Shown in pieces: positions 33,125-39,980 of a DNA stretch of 64,000 nucleotides. Positions within the stretch are counted from its first letter, which is position 1; every line of letters begins with the position of its first letter. This DNA is from an uncultured Rikenellaceae bacterium (GTDB lineage: Bacteria; Bacteroidota; Bacteroidia; Bacteroidales; Rikenellaceae), in the NCBI GenBank assembly GCA_910577285.1, contig CAJTLO010000002.1:186001-250000 (forward strand), given 5' to 3'. The position numbers were made by a program, and so were the translations under genes. The notes beneath the pieces were generated by a model. The model did no database searches. It saw only the letters and a list, made by a program, of their open reading frames with translations, and was not told the DNA's origin.

Positions 33125-34081
33125 ATGAAAAAGATTCTTATCATCGGTGCCGGCGGTCAGATCGGTTCCGAGCTTACAACGAGGCTGAGGAGCGTATACG
33201 GAAACGACAACGTCGTGGCTACGGACATGCGCGAGTGTCCCGCGCTGGCAGCCGACGGTCCGTTCGTGCAGCTCAATGCGCTCGATGGCGAGGCGTATGC
33301 CGAAGTGGTTAAGAAATACAAGGTAGATGCGATCTACAACCTCGTGGCGCTGCTCTCGGCAGTGGGCGAGGCCAATCCGCAGAAGGCATGGCAGATCAAT
33401 ATGGGTGCCCTGATGAATTCGCTTGAGATCGCCCGTGAGTACAACTGCGCGCTCTTTACGCCGAGTTCGATCGGTGCTTTCGGCCCCAACTCGCCGAAGG
33501 AGAAGACCCCGCAGGATACGGTGATGCGTCCCACCACCATTTACGGCGTGTGCAAGGTGACGGGCGAGCTGCTCGGCGACTATTACCATCAGCGTTTCGG
33601 GGTCGATACGCGTAGCGTGCGCTTCCCGGGGCTCATCTCCAACGTGACCCTGCCGGGTGGAGGAACGACCGACTATGCCGTGGAGATCTACTACGAGGCA
33701 GTGAAGAAGGGTTCCTACGTATGCCCGATACCGAGCGACGTCTATATGGACATGATGTACATGCCCGATGCCCTCGACGCCTGCATCCAGATCATGGAGG
33801 CCGATCCGTCGAAACTCGTGCATCGCAACAGCTTTAACGTGACCTCCATGAGCTTTACTCCGGAGATGCTCTATGCCGAGCTCCGCAAGGCGATGCCCGA
33901 CTTTACGATGACCTACGACGTGGACCCGGTGAAGGAGGCCATCGCACGCAGTTGGCCCGACAGCCTCGACGACAGCTGTGCTCGCGAGGAGTGGGGCTGG
34001 AAGCCGAAGTGGGATATGAAGTCCATGACGGAGGACATGCTCCGTGCCGTTCGGGAGAAGAAGGACAAAGGATTGATCTGA
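33125..34081 (+). CDS. L-threonine 3-dehydrogenase, NAD-epimerase (SDR) type
   Basis: 318 aa. An extended SDR with NAD loop IIGAGGQIGSEL (~6-17), catalytic FTPSSIGAFGP and YGVCK (Y-x3-K), and the conserved RFPGLISNVTLPGGGTTDYAVEIYY that distinguishes this family of GalE-like threonine dehydrogenases found in Bacteroidetes from the zinc-type Tdh. Oxidises L-threonine to 2-amino-3-ketobutyrate in threonine breakdown. The usual partner, glycine C-acetyltransferase (kbl), is not adjacent. A strong terminator follows. Confidence 0.9.
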   Translation: MKKILIIGAGGQIGSELTTRLRSVYGNDNVVATDMRECPALAADGPFVQLNALDGEAYAEVVKKYKVDAIYNLVALLSAVGEANPQKAWQINMGALMNSLEIAREYNCALFTPSSIGAFGPNSPKEKTPQDTVMRPTTIYGVCKVTGELLGDYYHQRFGVDTRSVRFPGLISNVTLPGGGTTDYAVEIYYEAVKKGSYVCPIPSDVYMDMMYMPDALDACIQIMEADPSKLVHRNSFNVTSMSFTPEMLYAELRKAMPDFTMTYDVDPVKEAIARSWPDSLDDSCAREEWGWKPKWDMKSMTEDMLRAVREKKDKGLI

Positions 34082-34137
34082 TAGGCACGCAGCGTTTCGG
34101 GGCGTGTGTCGAAACGGCCTGGAGCGCGTGACGGGAT

Positions 34138-34174
34138 AGATGCGGCGGAGCAAATGCTCCGCCGCATCTGTTTT
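34138..34174 (+). terminator. rho-independent terminator
   Basis: Perfect 14-bp stem AGATGCGGCGGAGC (34138-34151) / 34156-34169, loop AAAT, then GTTTT. Confidence 0.85.
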
Positions 34175-34296
34175 GCGGTGTCCCGGGGGCGGATGCCTCG
34201 GTAGCGGGGGAGGGGAGCAGGGAGGGCGCCCCGGATGTGCGTGCCGGCTGCAGGTCTGCCTTCCGAAGCCGCAGGTATATCGCCTGTATCTCGGCC

Positions 34297-34546
34297 TCGT
34301 CGGGTGTCCGGTTGCATTCGGTAGCGGTCCGATGCGGCGCCGGGTAGCCTTTTTCCGCGAGTTGTTCCGTCGGAGGAGCCTCGTCGGTTGTCCGGTTGCA
34401 TTCGGTGGCGGTCCGATGCGGCGCCGGGTGGCCTTTTCCTGCGAGTTGTTCCGTTGGAGGAGCCTTGTCGGTTGTTCGGTTGCATGCGGTGGCGGTCCGA
34501 TGCGGCGCCGGATAACCTTTTCCCGCGAGTTGTTCCGTCGGGGCTC
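34297..34546. repeat. 84-bp tandem repeat, three imperfect copies
   Basis: Copies at 34297-34380, 34381-34464 and 34465-~34546, each beginning CTCGTCGG or CTTGTCGG and containing GGTCCGATGCGGCGCCGG. Copies differ by roughly 5-10 substitutions and no internal indels. They lie between the 3' ends of two convergent genes. Confidence 0.9.
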
Positions 34547-34593
34547 GGAGGTGCGGGCGTCGGTCGTGACGACGGAATGTTCGCGGGAGGGAC

Positions 34594-36183
34594 TCAGACC
34601 GTCATTGTGCCGGTTATGCCGATCTCCCGGATGAACGTTTCGTCGTGGCTGACCACCAGCAGCGTGCCGCTGTATCGGCGCAGGGTGGCGGCCAGTATCT
34701 CCATGCTCGCGATGTCGATGTTGTTGGTCGGTTCGTCGGCGATGATCATGTCCGGTCCGGCTTCGGCCACCATCAGGGAGCAGAGGGCCAGTTTCATCTT
34801 TTCGCCGCCGCTCAGACAGCCGCATTTTTTGTCCCATGCCGCTGCGGGGAACAGGAGGTGGGTCAGCCGGATTTTGAGTTCATGCTCGGGCATGCGGGGA
34901 TTGCAGGCCGCCAGTTGCCCGTATACCGTCCGGTCGTTGTCGACCAGGGAGTACTCCTGGTCGAGATAGGCGATGCGGAACGCTTCCGTCCGGCGGATCT
35001 CCCCTGCGGTAGGCGTGAGGGCGCCCGTAATCAGTCGCAGCAGCGTGCTTTTGCCCCGGCCGTTGCCGCCCAGCAAACGGATGCGCTCTCCGCTGCGGAG
35101 GGCGAAATTCAGCGGGCTCTTCCACAGGTCGTGCCCGTCGATATAGGCATGGTTCAGCGCTTCGGCCTCGATGAGCAGTTTTCCCGGACGGAGCTCGGAT
35201 GGGGCGAAACGGAGCTTCATGGCGGCATCCTCCGGAATGGCGGCCCGCAGCTCCCGGATTTCGTCGTTCATGGCTTGCAGTTTGTTTTGCAGCGCCTTGC
35301 CGAGCCGGGCCGCCGATGCTTCCGACTGGTCGTGCAGACTGTTGGTTACGATGCGGGCCATGCATCTCTTCGCGCTTTGCCGTTCGCCCCTTGCACTGTG
35401 TTTCTGCTGTCGTTCCATGGCGTCGTTCGCCGCTTTTTTCGCTTTGGCCAGCTCTTTCTGCCGATTCTCGAGCTGCGCCGTGCGCGACAGCGTTTCCGCC
35501 TCGCGGGCGGCCCGGTAAGCGTCGTAGGACATGGGATAGAAACGCACCCCGTCCGGCGACATCTCCAGCAGGGAGGGCAGCAGGTTCAGCAGCGTGCGGT
35601 CGTGGCTGACGATCAGCAGGGTCGGACCCGGGCGTCCGATGTAGTCGTACAACCGTTCTCGTCCCCTTCGGTCGAGGTGGTTCGTCGGTTCGTCCATCAG
35701 TACGACGGAGGGGGAGTGGAGGGCGATGCCGGCCAGAAAGACCTTCGTTTTTTCGCCGCCGCTCAGGGTACTCATCGGTGTCGCGGGGGAGATGGCGTCG
35801 AGTTCCCAGTCGGCGAAGGCTTCGGCGATCCGTTCTTCGACGCTCCAGTCGTCGCCCAACAGGGTGAAGTTGTGCTCGGAAGCGTCGCCGTTGGTAATGG
35901 CGGCGAGCGCCTGCAATTTTTCGGCTACTCCCAATGCCTGTGCCACCGTCATCCCGTCGAACTGTCCGAAGTGTTGCGGCACGAGGTAGGGCGTATCGCA
36001 CACGACCTCGCCGGAGGTGGGTGCGATGCGCTTCGCGAGGATGCGCAGCAGTGTGGATTTGCCTACCCCGTTGCTACCGACCAGGGCGCGGCGCTCGCCG
36101 CGGGGCAGGGAAAAACTGATGTCGGTGAAGAGCACCTCCTTGTCCGGATGTGCATAGCTGAGATCGTGAACCTGTAAGCTCAT
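34594..36183 (-). CDS. ABC-F family ATPase
   Basis: 529 aa from ATG 36183. Two ABC domains on one chain, no membrane segments. Domain 1: Walker A GSNGVGKST (~35-43), signature LSGGEKTK (~140), Walker B VVLMDEPTNHLD. A linker (~240-330) rich in Lys/Arg/Gln follows. Domain 2: GGNGRGKST, LSGGEKMKL, MIIADEPTNNID. ABC-F proteins act on the ribosome, either in translation control or in protecting it from antibiotics; the subgroup cannot be decided from motifs alone. The leader (~160 nt) has an unusual inverted repeat and a start-stop ORF, fitting attenuation-type control. Confidence 0.88.
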   Translation of the reverse strand: MSLQVHDLSYAHPDKEVLFTDISFSLPRGERRALVGSNGVGKSTLLRILAKRIAPTSGEVVCDTPYLVPQHFGQFDGMTVAQALGVAEKLQALAAITNGDASEHNFTLLGDDWSVEERIAEAFADWELDAISPATPMSTLSGGEKTKVFLAGIALHSPSVVLMDEPTNHLDRRGRERLYDYIGRPGPTLLIVSHDRTLLNLLPSLLEMSPDGVRFYPMSYDAYRAAREAETLSRTAQLENRQKELAKAKKAANDAMERQQKHSARGERQSAKRCMARIVTNSLHDQSEASAARLGKALQNKLQAMNDEIRELRAAIPEDAAMKLRFAPSELRPGKLLIEAEALNHAYIDGHDLWKSPLNFALRSGERIRLLGGNGRGKSTLLRLITGALTPTAGEIRRTEAFRIAYLDQEYSLVDNDRTVYGQLAACNPRMPEHELKIRLTHLLFPAAAWDKKCGCLSGGEKMKLALCSLMVAEAGPDMIIADEPTNNIDIASMEILAATLRRYSGTLLVVSHDETFIREIGITGTMTV

Positions 36184-36184
36184 G

Positions 36185-36338
36185 ACTGTCTGCAAGGATT
36201 AAAGATGTGAAAAAGGAAATGACACGCCCTTCGGGCAGTGGAAACGGGGAAGCCGTATACGATCGACGTCCGGCTCCTCGTGGATGCCGGTGTCGTGAGG
36301 GGTATATGGCGGTTGTTTTCTACATGATCGCAGACAGT
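36185..36338 (-). promoter_or_regulatory. ABC-F leader with long-range inverted repeat and ATG-TAG mini-ORF
   Basis: On the minus strand ACTGTCTGC (36330-36338) is exactly complementary to GCAGACAGT (36185-36193), which ends one base before the ABC-F ATG. Between them, just after the first arm, lies ATGTAG (36320-36325), a start codon followed at once by a stop. Pairing of the arms would hide the ribosome entry region. Regulatory function is inferred. Confidence 0.45.
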
Positions 36339-36353
36339 GTGATTACGACCGTG

Positions 36354-36386
36354 CAAAGGTAAGGCATTTTTCGGGAATCGTGCAAG
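36354..36386 (-). promoter_or_regulatory. ABC-F gene promoter
   Basis: Minus strand: CTTG (36383-36386), ~21 bp, TACCTTTG (36354-36361). Predicted start near 36347. Confidence 0.6.
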
Positions 36387-36567
36387 GGTTTCCGGCCGAA
36401 CTTCCTCGTTCGGGAACATAGGTAGGAGGTGGGGAGGGGTGGACGCCGTCCTTTCGATGGCGGGGCGGGGTTGCGCGAAGAGGCCCTGTCGCCGGCTTCG
36501 AGGCGGATGGATGCCCGGCTGCGGTGTCGGTCGGGCGTGCGGAGAGCGGACCGCGCGGGGCATAAGA

Positions 36568-36604
36568 AAAGGAGATGAAAACAGTACTTGTTTTCATCTC
36601 CTTT
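36568..36604 (-). terminator. terminator of the collagen-like lipoprotein gene
   Basis: AAAGGAGATGAAAAC (36568-36582) / GTTTTCATCTCCTTT (36590-36604), perfect 15-bp stem. The minus-strand tail is TTCTTATG. Confidence 0.75.
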
Positions 36605-36710
36605 GTACGGATGGGACGCGCCCCGGAGCACTCCTGTCGGGCCGTTTGTCGCCGGGTCGCGGTGTCTTCGGCCGGCCGGCGGACACCGCCCCGCACGCAC
36701 TGCCGGGTCT

Positions 36711-37151
36711 TTACCAGACCAGGTGGATGCGGAACGTCATCTCCTCCGGTCGGCGGCCTTCGTTGGCGAAGTCGTTCTCCTGGTAGTAGACCGCTACCGA
36801 CCCTATGGCGAAGTCGCAGGATATTTTCTTCTCCCACAGCGTTCCGTCGGTTTCGTTGTAGACGATCAGCGGTAGGGGAACCTGTACGTTGCCGTCCCAG
36901 AGGTAGGTGTTGTACAGGCCGTACTCGTAGACGTACCTGCTGAGCTCGGGCAGTTGGATCTCGTGCCACCAGCCGATGAAGTGACCGTCCGCATCGGTAT
37001 TCTCCCACCAGTCGGCCGAAGCGAGTTTGTAGGTCAATGTGAAGGTCTGCGAACCCTCTCCCTGCGGGCCGCGGGGACCCTGCGGACCTTGCGGTCCCAT
37101 ACATCCGAATGCGAGCATTGCGGTTCCGATGAGTATCAGCAATCTTTTCAT
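36711..37151 (-). CDS. lipoprotein with short collagen-like repeat
   Basis: 146 aa. The lipobox LAFGC is followed at once by four collagen-type triplets (GPQGPQGPRGPQG) and then a ~110-residue beta-rich domain with many Trp/Tyr (SADWWENTDADGHFIGWWHE, YVYEYGLYNTYLWDG). The Gly-Pro-Gln triplets probably act as a stalk between the lipid anchor and the globular domain; four triplets are short for a stable triple helix. The function is unknown. It is monocistronic with its own terminator. Confidence 0.75.
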   Translation of the reverse strand: MKRLLILIGTAMLAFGCMGPQGPQGPRGPQGEGSQTFTLTYKLASADWWENTDADGHFIGWWHEIQLPELSRYVYEYGLYNTYLWDGNVQVPLPLIVYNETDGTLWEKKISCDFAIGSVAVYYQENDFANEGRRPEEMTFRIHLVW

Positions 37152-37303
37152 AACGCTGCGTTTTTTATGTTTTTATTAAGGTTTGTCGCCCGTTGCCCTC
37201 GGGGGCGGTTTCGTATCTTCGCCTTGCGGCCGGGACTGCCGGCCGGCGCCTATTGAAAGATAGGGATATTTTCCGCCGCTCTCCCGCCGGACCGGGTGAA
37301 ACA

Positions 37304-38620
37304 TCAATATTTATACCTGACCCATTTGAAAAGCTCCCTGAACGACGGTTTTTTGCCGTACATGAAGATGCCCACGCGGTAGATCTTGCCGGCCAGCCAT
37401 ACCATGCCCACGAAGGTGGCGTAGAGCAGCCCGGCGGAAAGGAGTACCTCCCACATGGGAACGCCGTAGGGCAGACGCGCCATCATGATGATGGGCGAGG
37501 TGAACGGAATCATGCTGAACCAGAACGCGATATGGCTGTGGGGGTCCTGCATGGCGTTGACCATGACCACGAACGCCAGGATGAGGGGAATGGTGATGGG
37601 CAACTGAAGGTTCTGCGTGTCCTTTTCGTTGTCCACCGCACTGCCCACCGCGGCGAACATCGCCGCATAGAGCAGGTAGCCGCCGATGAAGTAGACGACG
37701 AACCCGATGACCAGCGTCAGGATGTACCGCACATCGGTCAGGCGGCTGAGCATGGCCACTCCGTCCATGTCCATGTTGTTGAACTCCACCGGCATGGCTT
37801 CTCCGGCATTCATGGCGGCGGCCGCGGTCATCGCATCGCCTGCGAAGAAGTTCACTGCCGCACCGCCTGCGAGGGCGATGAAGACCACCCAGATGAGCAA
37901 CTGGGTGAGGGCGACCGAGGCGATTCCGATGATCTTGCCCATCATCAGCTGGAAGGGTTTCACGGAGGATACCATGAGCTCCAGCACCTTGTTGCTCTTC
38001 TCCTCGATGACGCCCTGCATCACCATCGTGCCGTAGAGGAAGACGAACATGTAGACCAGCATGCCGAATATGTAGGCTGCTGCGAGTGCCAGCGTACTCG
38101 ACGAGTCGCGTGTCTCGCCCGATTCGGTGATCTCTTTCGTCTGTAGGACGATGGGCGTCTCCACCTCGGCGAGTATCCGGTCGAGGTTGTCGATATGGTA
38201 GGCTTTGAGCTTTTCCGCCTCCACGATCTGCCGTATCTGGCCTGCGACGGCCTCTTCGATCATTACCGTCGAGGATTCGTAGGTGTAGAGCTGTACGGTC
38301 CGGGAGTTGGTCATGATGTCGTCGCCGATGAGCAGGATGCCGAAGATGCCTTCCGGCGCCTCTTCGCGTACCCGCTCGAACGGCTGGTCGGCCATGCGGT
38401 AGCGGATGGTCCCTTCGTCGGTCATTTGCGGCGCCACCACCCCGCTTTCGTCCACGACGATGATTTCGCGTATTTTGTCGCTTTCGCGGGTCATCAGCCA
38501 CGCCATCACTCCGATGATGCCTACCAGGCATACGGGCATCAGGATGGTGGTGATGATGAAACTTTTCTTGCGCACGCGTTCGTTGAACTCACGGCGTGCG
38601 ATCAATCCTATTTTTCCCAT
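37304..38620 (-). CDS. ABC-2 type transporter permease (NatB-like)
   Basis: 438 aa. Topology matches NatB/YhaP exporters: one N-terminal TM helix (FIITTILMPVCLVGIIGVMAW), a large extracytoplasmic domain (~45-175), then five to six TM helices. The family hallmark GVIEEKSNKVLELMVSSVKPFQLMMGK is present (~205-231). It forms the membrane part of an exporter with the ATPase encoded 15 bp upstream. The substrate is unknown; NatAB homologues export Na+ or act in stress resistance. Confidence 0.88.
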   Translation of the reverse strand: MGKIGLIARREFNERVRKKSFIITTILMPVCLVGIIGVMAWLMTRESDKIREIIVVDESGVVAPQMTDEGTIRYRMADQPFERVREEAPEGIFGILLIGDDIMTNSRTVQLYTYESSTVMIEEAVAGQIRQIVEAEKLKAYHIDNLDRILAEVETPIVLQTKEITESGETRDSSSTLALAAAYIFGMLVYMFVFLYGTMVMQGVIEEKSNKVLELMVSSVKPFQLMMGKIIGIASVALTQLLIWVVFIALAGGAAVNFFAGDAMTAAAAMNAGEAMPVEFNNMDMDGVAMLSRLTDVRYILTLVIGFVVYFIGGYLLYAAMFAAVGSAVDNEKDTQNLQLPITIPLILAFVVMVNAMQDPHSHIAFWFSMIPFTSPIIMMARLPYGVPMWEVLLSAGLLYATFVGMVWLAGKIYRVGIFMYGKKPSFRELFKWVRYKY

Positions 38621-38635
38621 CGTTTTTCCTCCTCG

Positions 38636-39556
38636 TTAAAGCTGGCCTGCGACGGCCTTGATGAATATGTCGTTCATGCTGGGGATGATCTCCCGGAACG
38701 AGCGTATCTCCACTTCCGAATTGATCGTGGAAATCAGCTCGCGTATCTGTTCGTGTTGGGTGAGGTGTATCTTGAGCGAGCTGCGGAGCGTCTCCTCGCC
38801 CTCGCCTTCGAGCACCGTGTAACGGGTGTCGAGCACCTTCTTCAGCCGTTCGCGGTCGCCGCGGAACTCCACCTCGAAGATGTTGGTGCCGTGTTCGTGG
38901 CGGATGTCGTCGAGGCACCCGGTGAGAATGTTGCGCGACTTGTTGATGAGGGTGATGTGGTCGCAGATCTCCTCGACCGATGCCATGTTATGGGTGGAGA
39001 AGATGACCGTCGCCCCCTTGTCGCGCAGGGCGAGGATCTCCTCTTTCAGCAGGTTGGCGTTGATGGGGTCGAAGCCGCTGAACGGCTCGTCGAAGATGAG
39101 CAGTTCGGGCTCGTGCAGCACCGTGACGATGAACTGGAGCTTCTGCGCCATGCCCTTGCTCAGCTCGCTCACCTTCTTGTCCCACCAGTACTCGATACCG
39201 AACTTCTTGAACCACACCTTCAGTCGCGCGATCGCCTCCCGGCGGGAGAGTCCTTTGAGCTGCGCGAAATAGACGGCCTGTTCACCCACCTTCATCTGCT
39301 TGTACAGACCGCGCTCTTCGGGCAGGTAGCCGATCTTGTAGATATCCTCCGGAGAGAGCTCGCGATCGTTGAGGTATACTTTGCCGCTGTCGGGCGCCGT
39401 GATGCGGTTGATGATCCGGATGAGGGTGGACTTGCCCGCTCCGTTGGGGCCGAGCAGCCCGTAGACCGAGCCGCGCGGTATCTCCAGCGATACGTCGTCC
39501 AGGGCCGTATGGTTGGCGAAACGTTTGGTGACGTTTTCAACTCTCAGTATAGCCAT
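38636..39556 (-). CDS. ABC transporter ATP-binding protein (NatA-like)
   Basis: 306 aa from ATG 39556 (MAILRVENVTKRF); the open frame continues upstream, but homology starts here and a -7 box TACTTTTG sits at 39592-39599 on the minus strand. Motifs: Walker A LLGPNGAGKSTL (~36-47), Q-loop YLPEERGLYKQM, signature LSKGMAQKL, Walker B LLIFDEPFSGFDP, H-switch FSTHNM. The C-terminal ~80-residue extension is typical of NatA/YhaQ. It energises the permease encoded downstream, with which it forms an operon. Confidence 0.92.
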   Translation of the reverse strand: MAILRVENVTKRFANHTALDDVSLEIPRGSVYGLLGPNGAGKSTLIRIINRITAPDSGKVYLNDRELSPEDIYKIGYLPEERGLYKQMKVGEQAVYFAQLKGLSRREAIARLKVWFKKFGIEYWWDKKVSELSKGMAQKLQFIVTVLHEPELLIFDEPFSGFDPINANLLKEEILALRDKGATVIFSTHNMASVEEICDHITLINKSRNILTGCLDDIRHEHGTNIFEVEFRGDRERLKKVLDTRYTVLEGEGEETLRSSLKIHLTQHEQIRELISTINSEVEIRSFREIIPSMNDIFIKAVAGQL

Positions 39557-39704
39557 GTGGTAACTGTTTAGATGATTGGATAGCAATACGACAAAAGTAA
39601 TATTTTTTTCGGAGAGCCGGTCGGATAAATAGGGTTGCAGGGGTGCCGGATGCGGGCTGAGGGCGTCCGGCAGGGGAGAGGAAGGGCGTTTATCGCGGAC
39701 GGTA

Positions 39705-39735
39705 TTTGTTGTTAAGGAAAAATAGCGTATATTTG
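39705..39735 (+). promoter_or_regulatory. promoter of the candidate ncRNA
   Basis: TTTG (39705-39708), 19 bp, TATATTTG (39728-39735), exact matches to both boxes. The predicted start (39740-39742) coincides with the first base of the RNA's closing stem. Confidence 0.8.
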
Positions 39736-39739
39736 TTAC

Positions 39740-39882
39740 GCGACTTCTCAATACAATTCCCCGTATATATTTTTTAGAAGGGTACAATAAAGCCCTTCGG
39801 TTGGGGGTTACGGGGGCTTGAGAAGTCGCCTTTTCTACAATGCCCGCTCTGGTGAGCACCCCATACCGGAGGGCGTTTTTTT
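39740..39882 (+). ncRNA. candidate structured stand-alone RNA
   Basis: A 12-bp perfect closing stem GCGACTTCTCAA (39740-39751) / TTGAGAAGTCGC (39818-39829) encloses a second stem CCCCGTA (39759-39765) / TACGGGG (39809-39815) and an inner hairpin GAAGGG (39777-39782) / CCCTTC (39793-39798), separated by unpaired loops. An own promoter starts transcription at the stem base and a rho-independent terminator follows. No ORF is present, and the gene downstream is on the other strand, so it is not a riboswitch for it. The layout recalls 6S RNA but the folded part is only ~90 nt; it lacks the SRP RNA apical motif. Family not recognised. Confidence 0.65.
39842..39882 (+). terminator. terminator of the candidate ncRNA
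   Basis: GCCC (39842-39845) + TCTGGT (39848-39853) pair with ACCGGA (39865-39870) + GGGC (39871-39874), followed by G and T7. Confidence 0.75.
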
Positions 39883-39935
39883 GGTATAACAATTATTTTG
39901 CCACAACGTGTGGCGGATTGTTTCTCCCATAATCA

Positions 39936-39963
39936 ATCAGGGCGGTGGTTTCACCGCCCTGAT
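39936..39963. terminator. hairpin downstream of the EF-G paralogue
   Basis: ATCAGGGCGGT (39936-39946) / ACCGCCCTGAT (39953-39963). On the minus strand it follows the EF-G-like gene by 17 bp; the T-tail is interrupted on both strands. Confidence 0.55.
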
Positions 39964-39980
39964 TTGTTATCCGTTGCCGT

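Larger units (their letters stand above)
34082..34593. other. convergent intergenic region, 512 bp
   Basis: Holds the terminator of the threonine dehydrogenase (34138-34174), a G-rich stretch and three 84-bp tandem repeats (34297-34546). ORFs on both strands run through the repeats because the period is divisible by three; none shows a domain. Confidence 0.6.
36184..36710. other. intergenic region, 527 bp
   Basis: Contains the ABC-F leader and promoter (36184-36386), a stretch without recognised features, and the terminator of the collagen-like lipoprotein gene (36568-36604). No gene is seen. Confidence 0.55.
39557..39980. other. intergenic region, 424 bp, with RNA gene
   Basis: Contains the promoter of the NatA-like gene, then a plus-strand promoter, structured RNA and terminator (39705-39882), and finally a hairpin that can terminate the EF-G paralogue gene (39936-39963). 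Confidence 0.7.

Noticed and set aside
34297..34546. CRISPR array
   Set aside because: Repeats are directly adjacent, 84 bp and imperfect, with no spacers and no cas genes in the window.
34140..34634. 164-aa ORF through the 84-bp repeats
   Set aside because: The period is divisible by three, so any stop-free unit keeps every frame open. No signal or domain; overlaps the ABC-F 3' end.
39740..39829. SRP RNA or tmRNA
   Set aside because: The conserved SRP apical loop (GGAAG/AGCAG type) and any tRNA-like or tag-coding part are missing.
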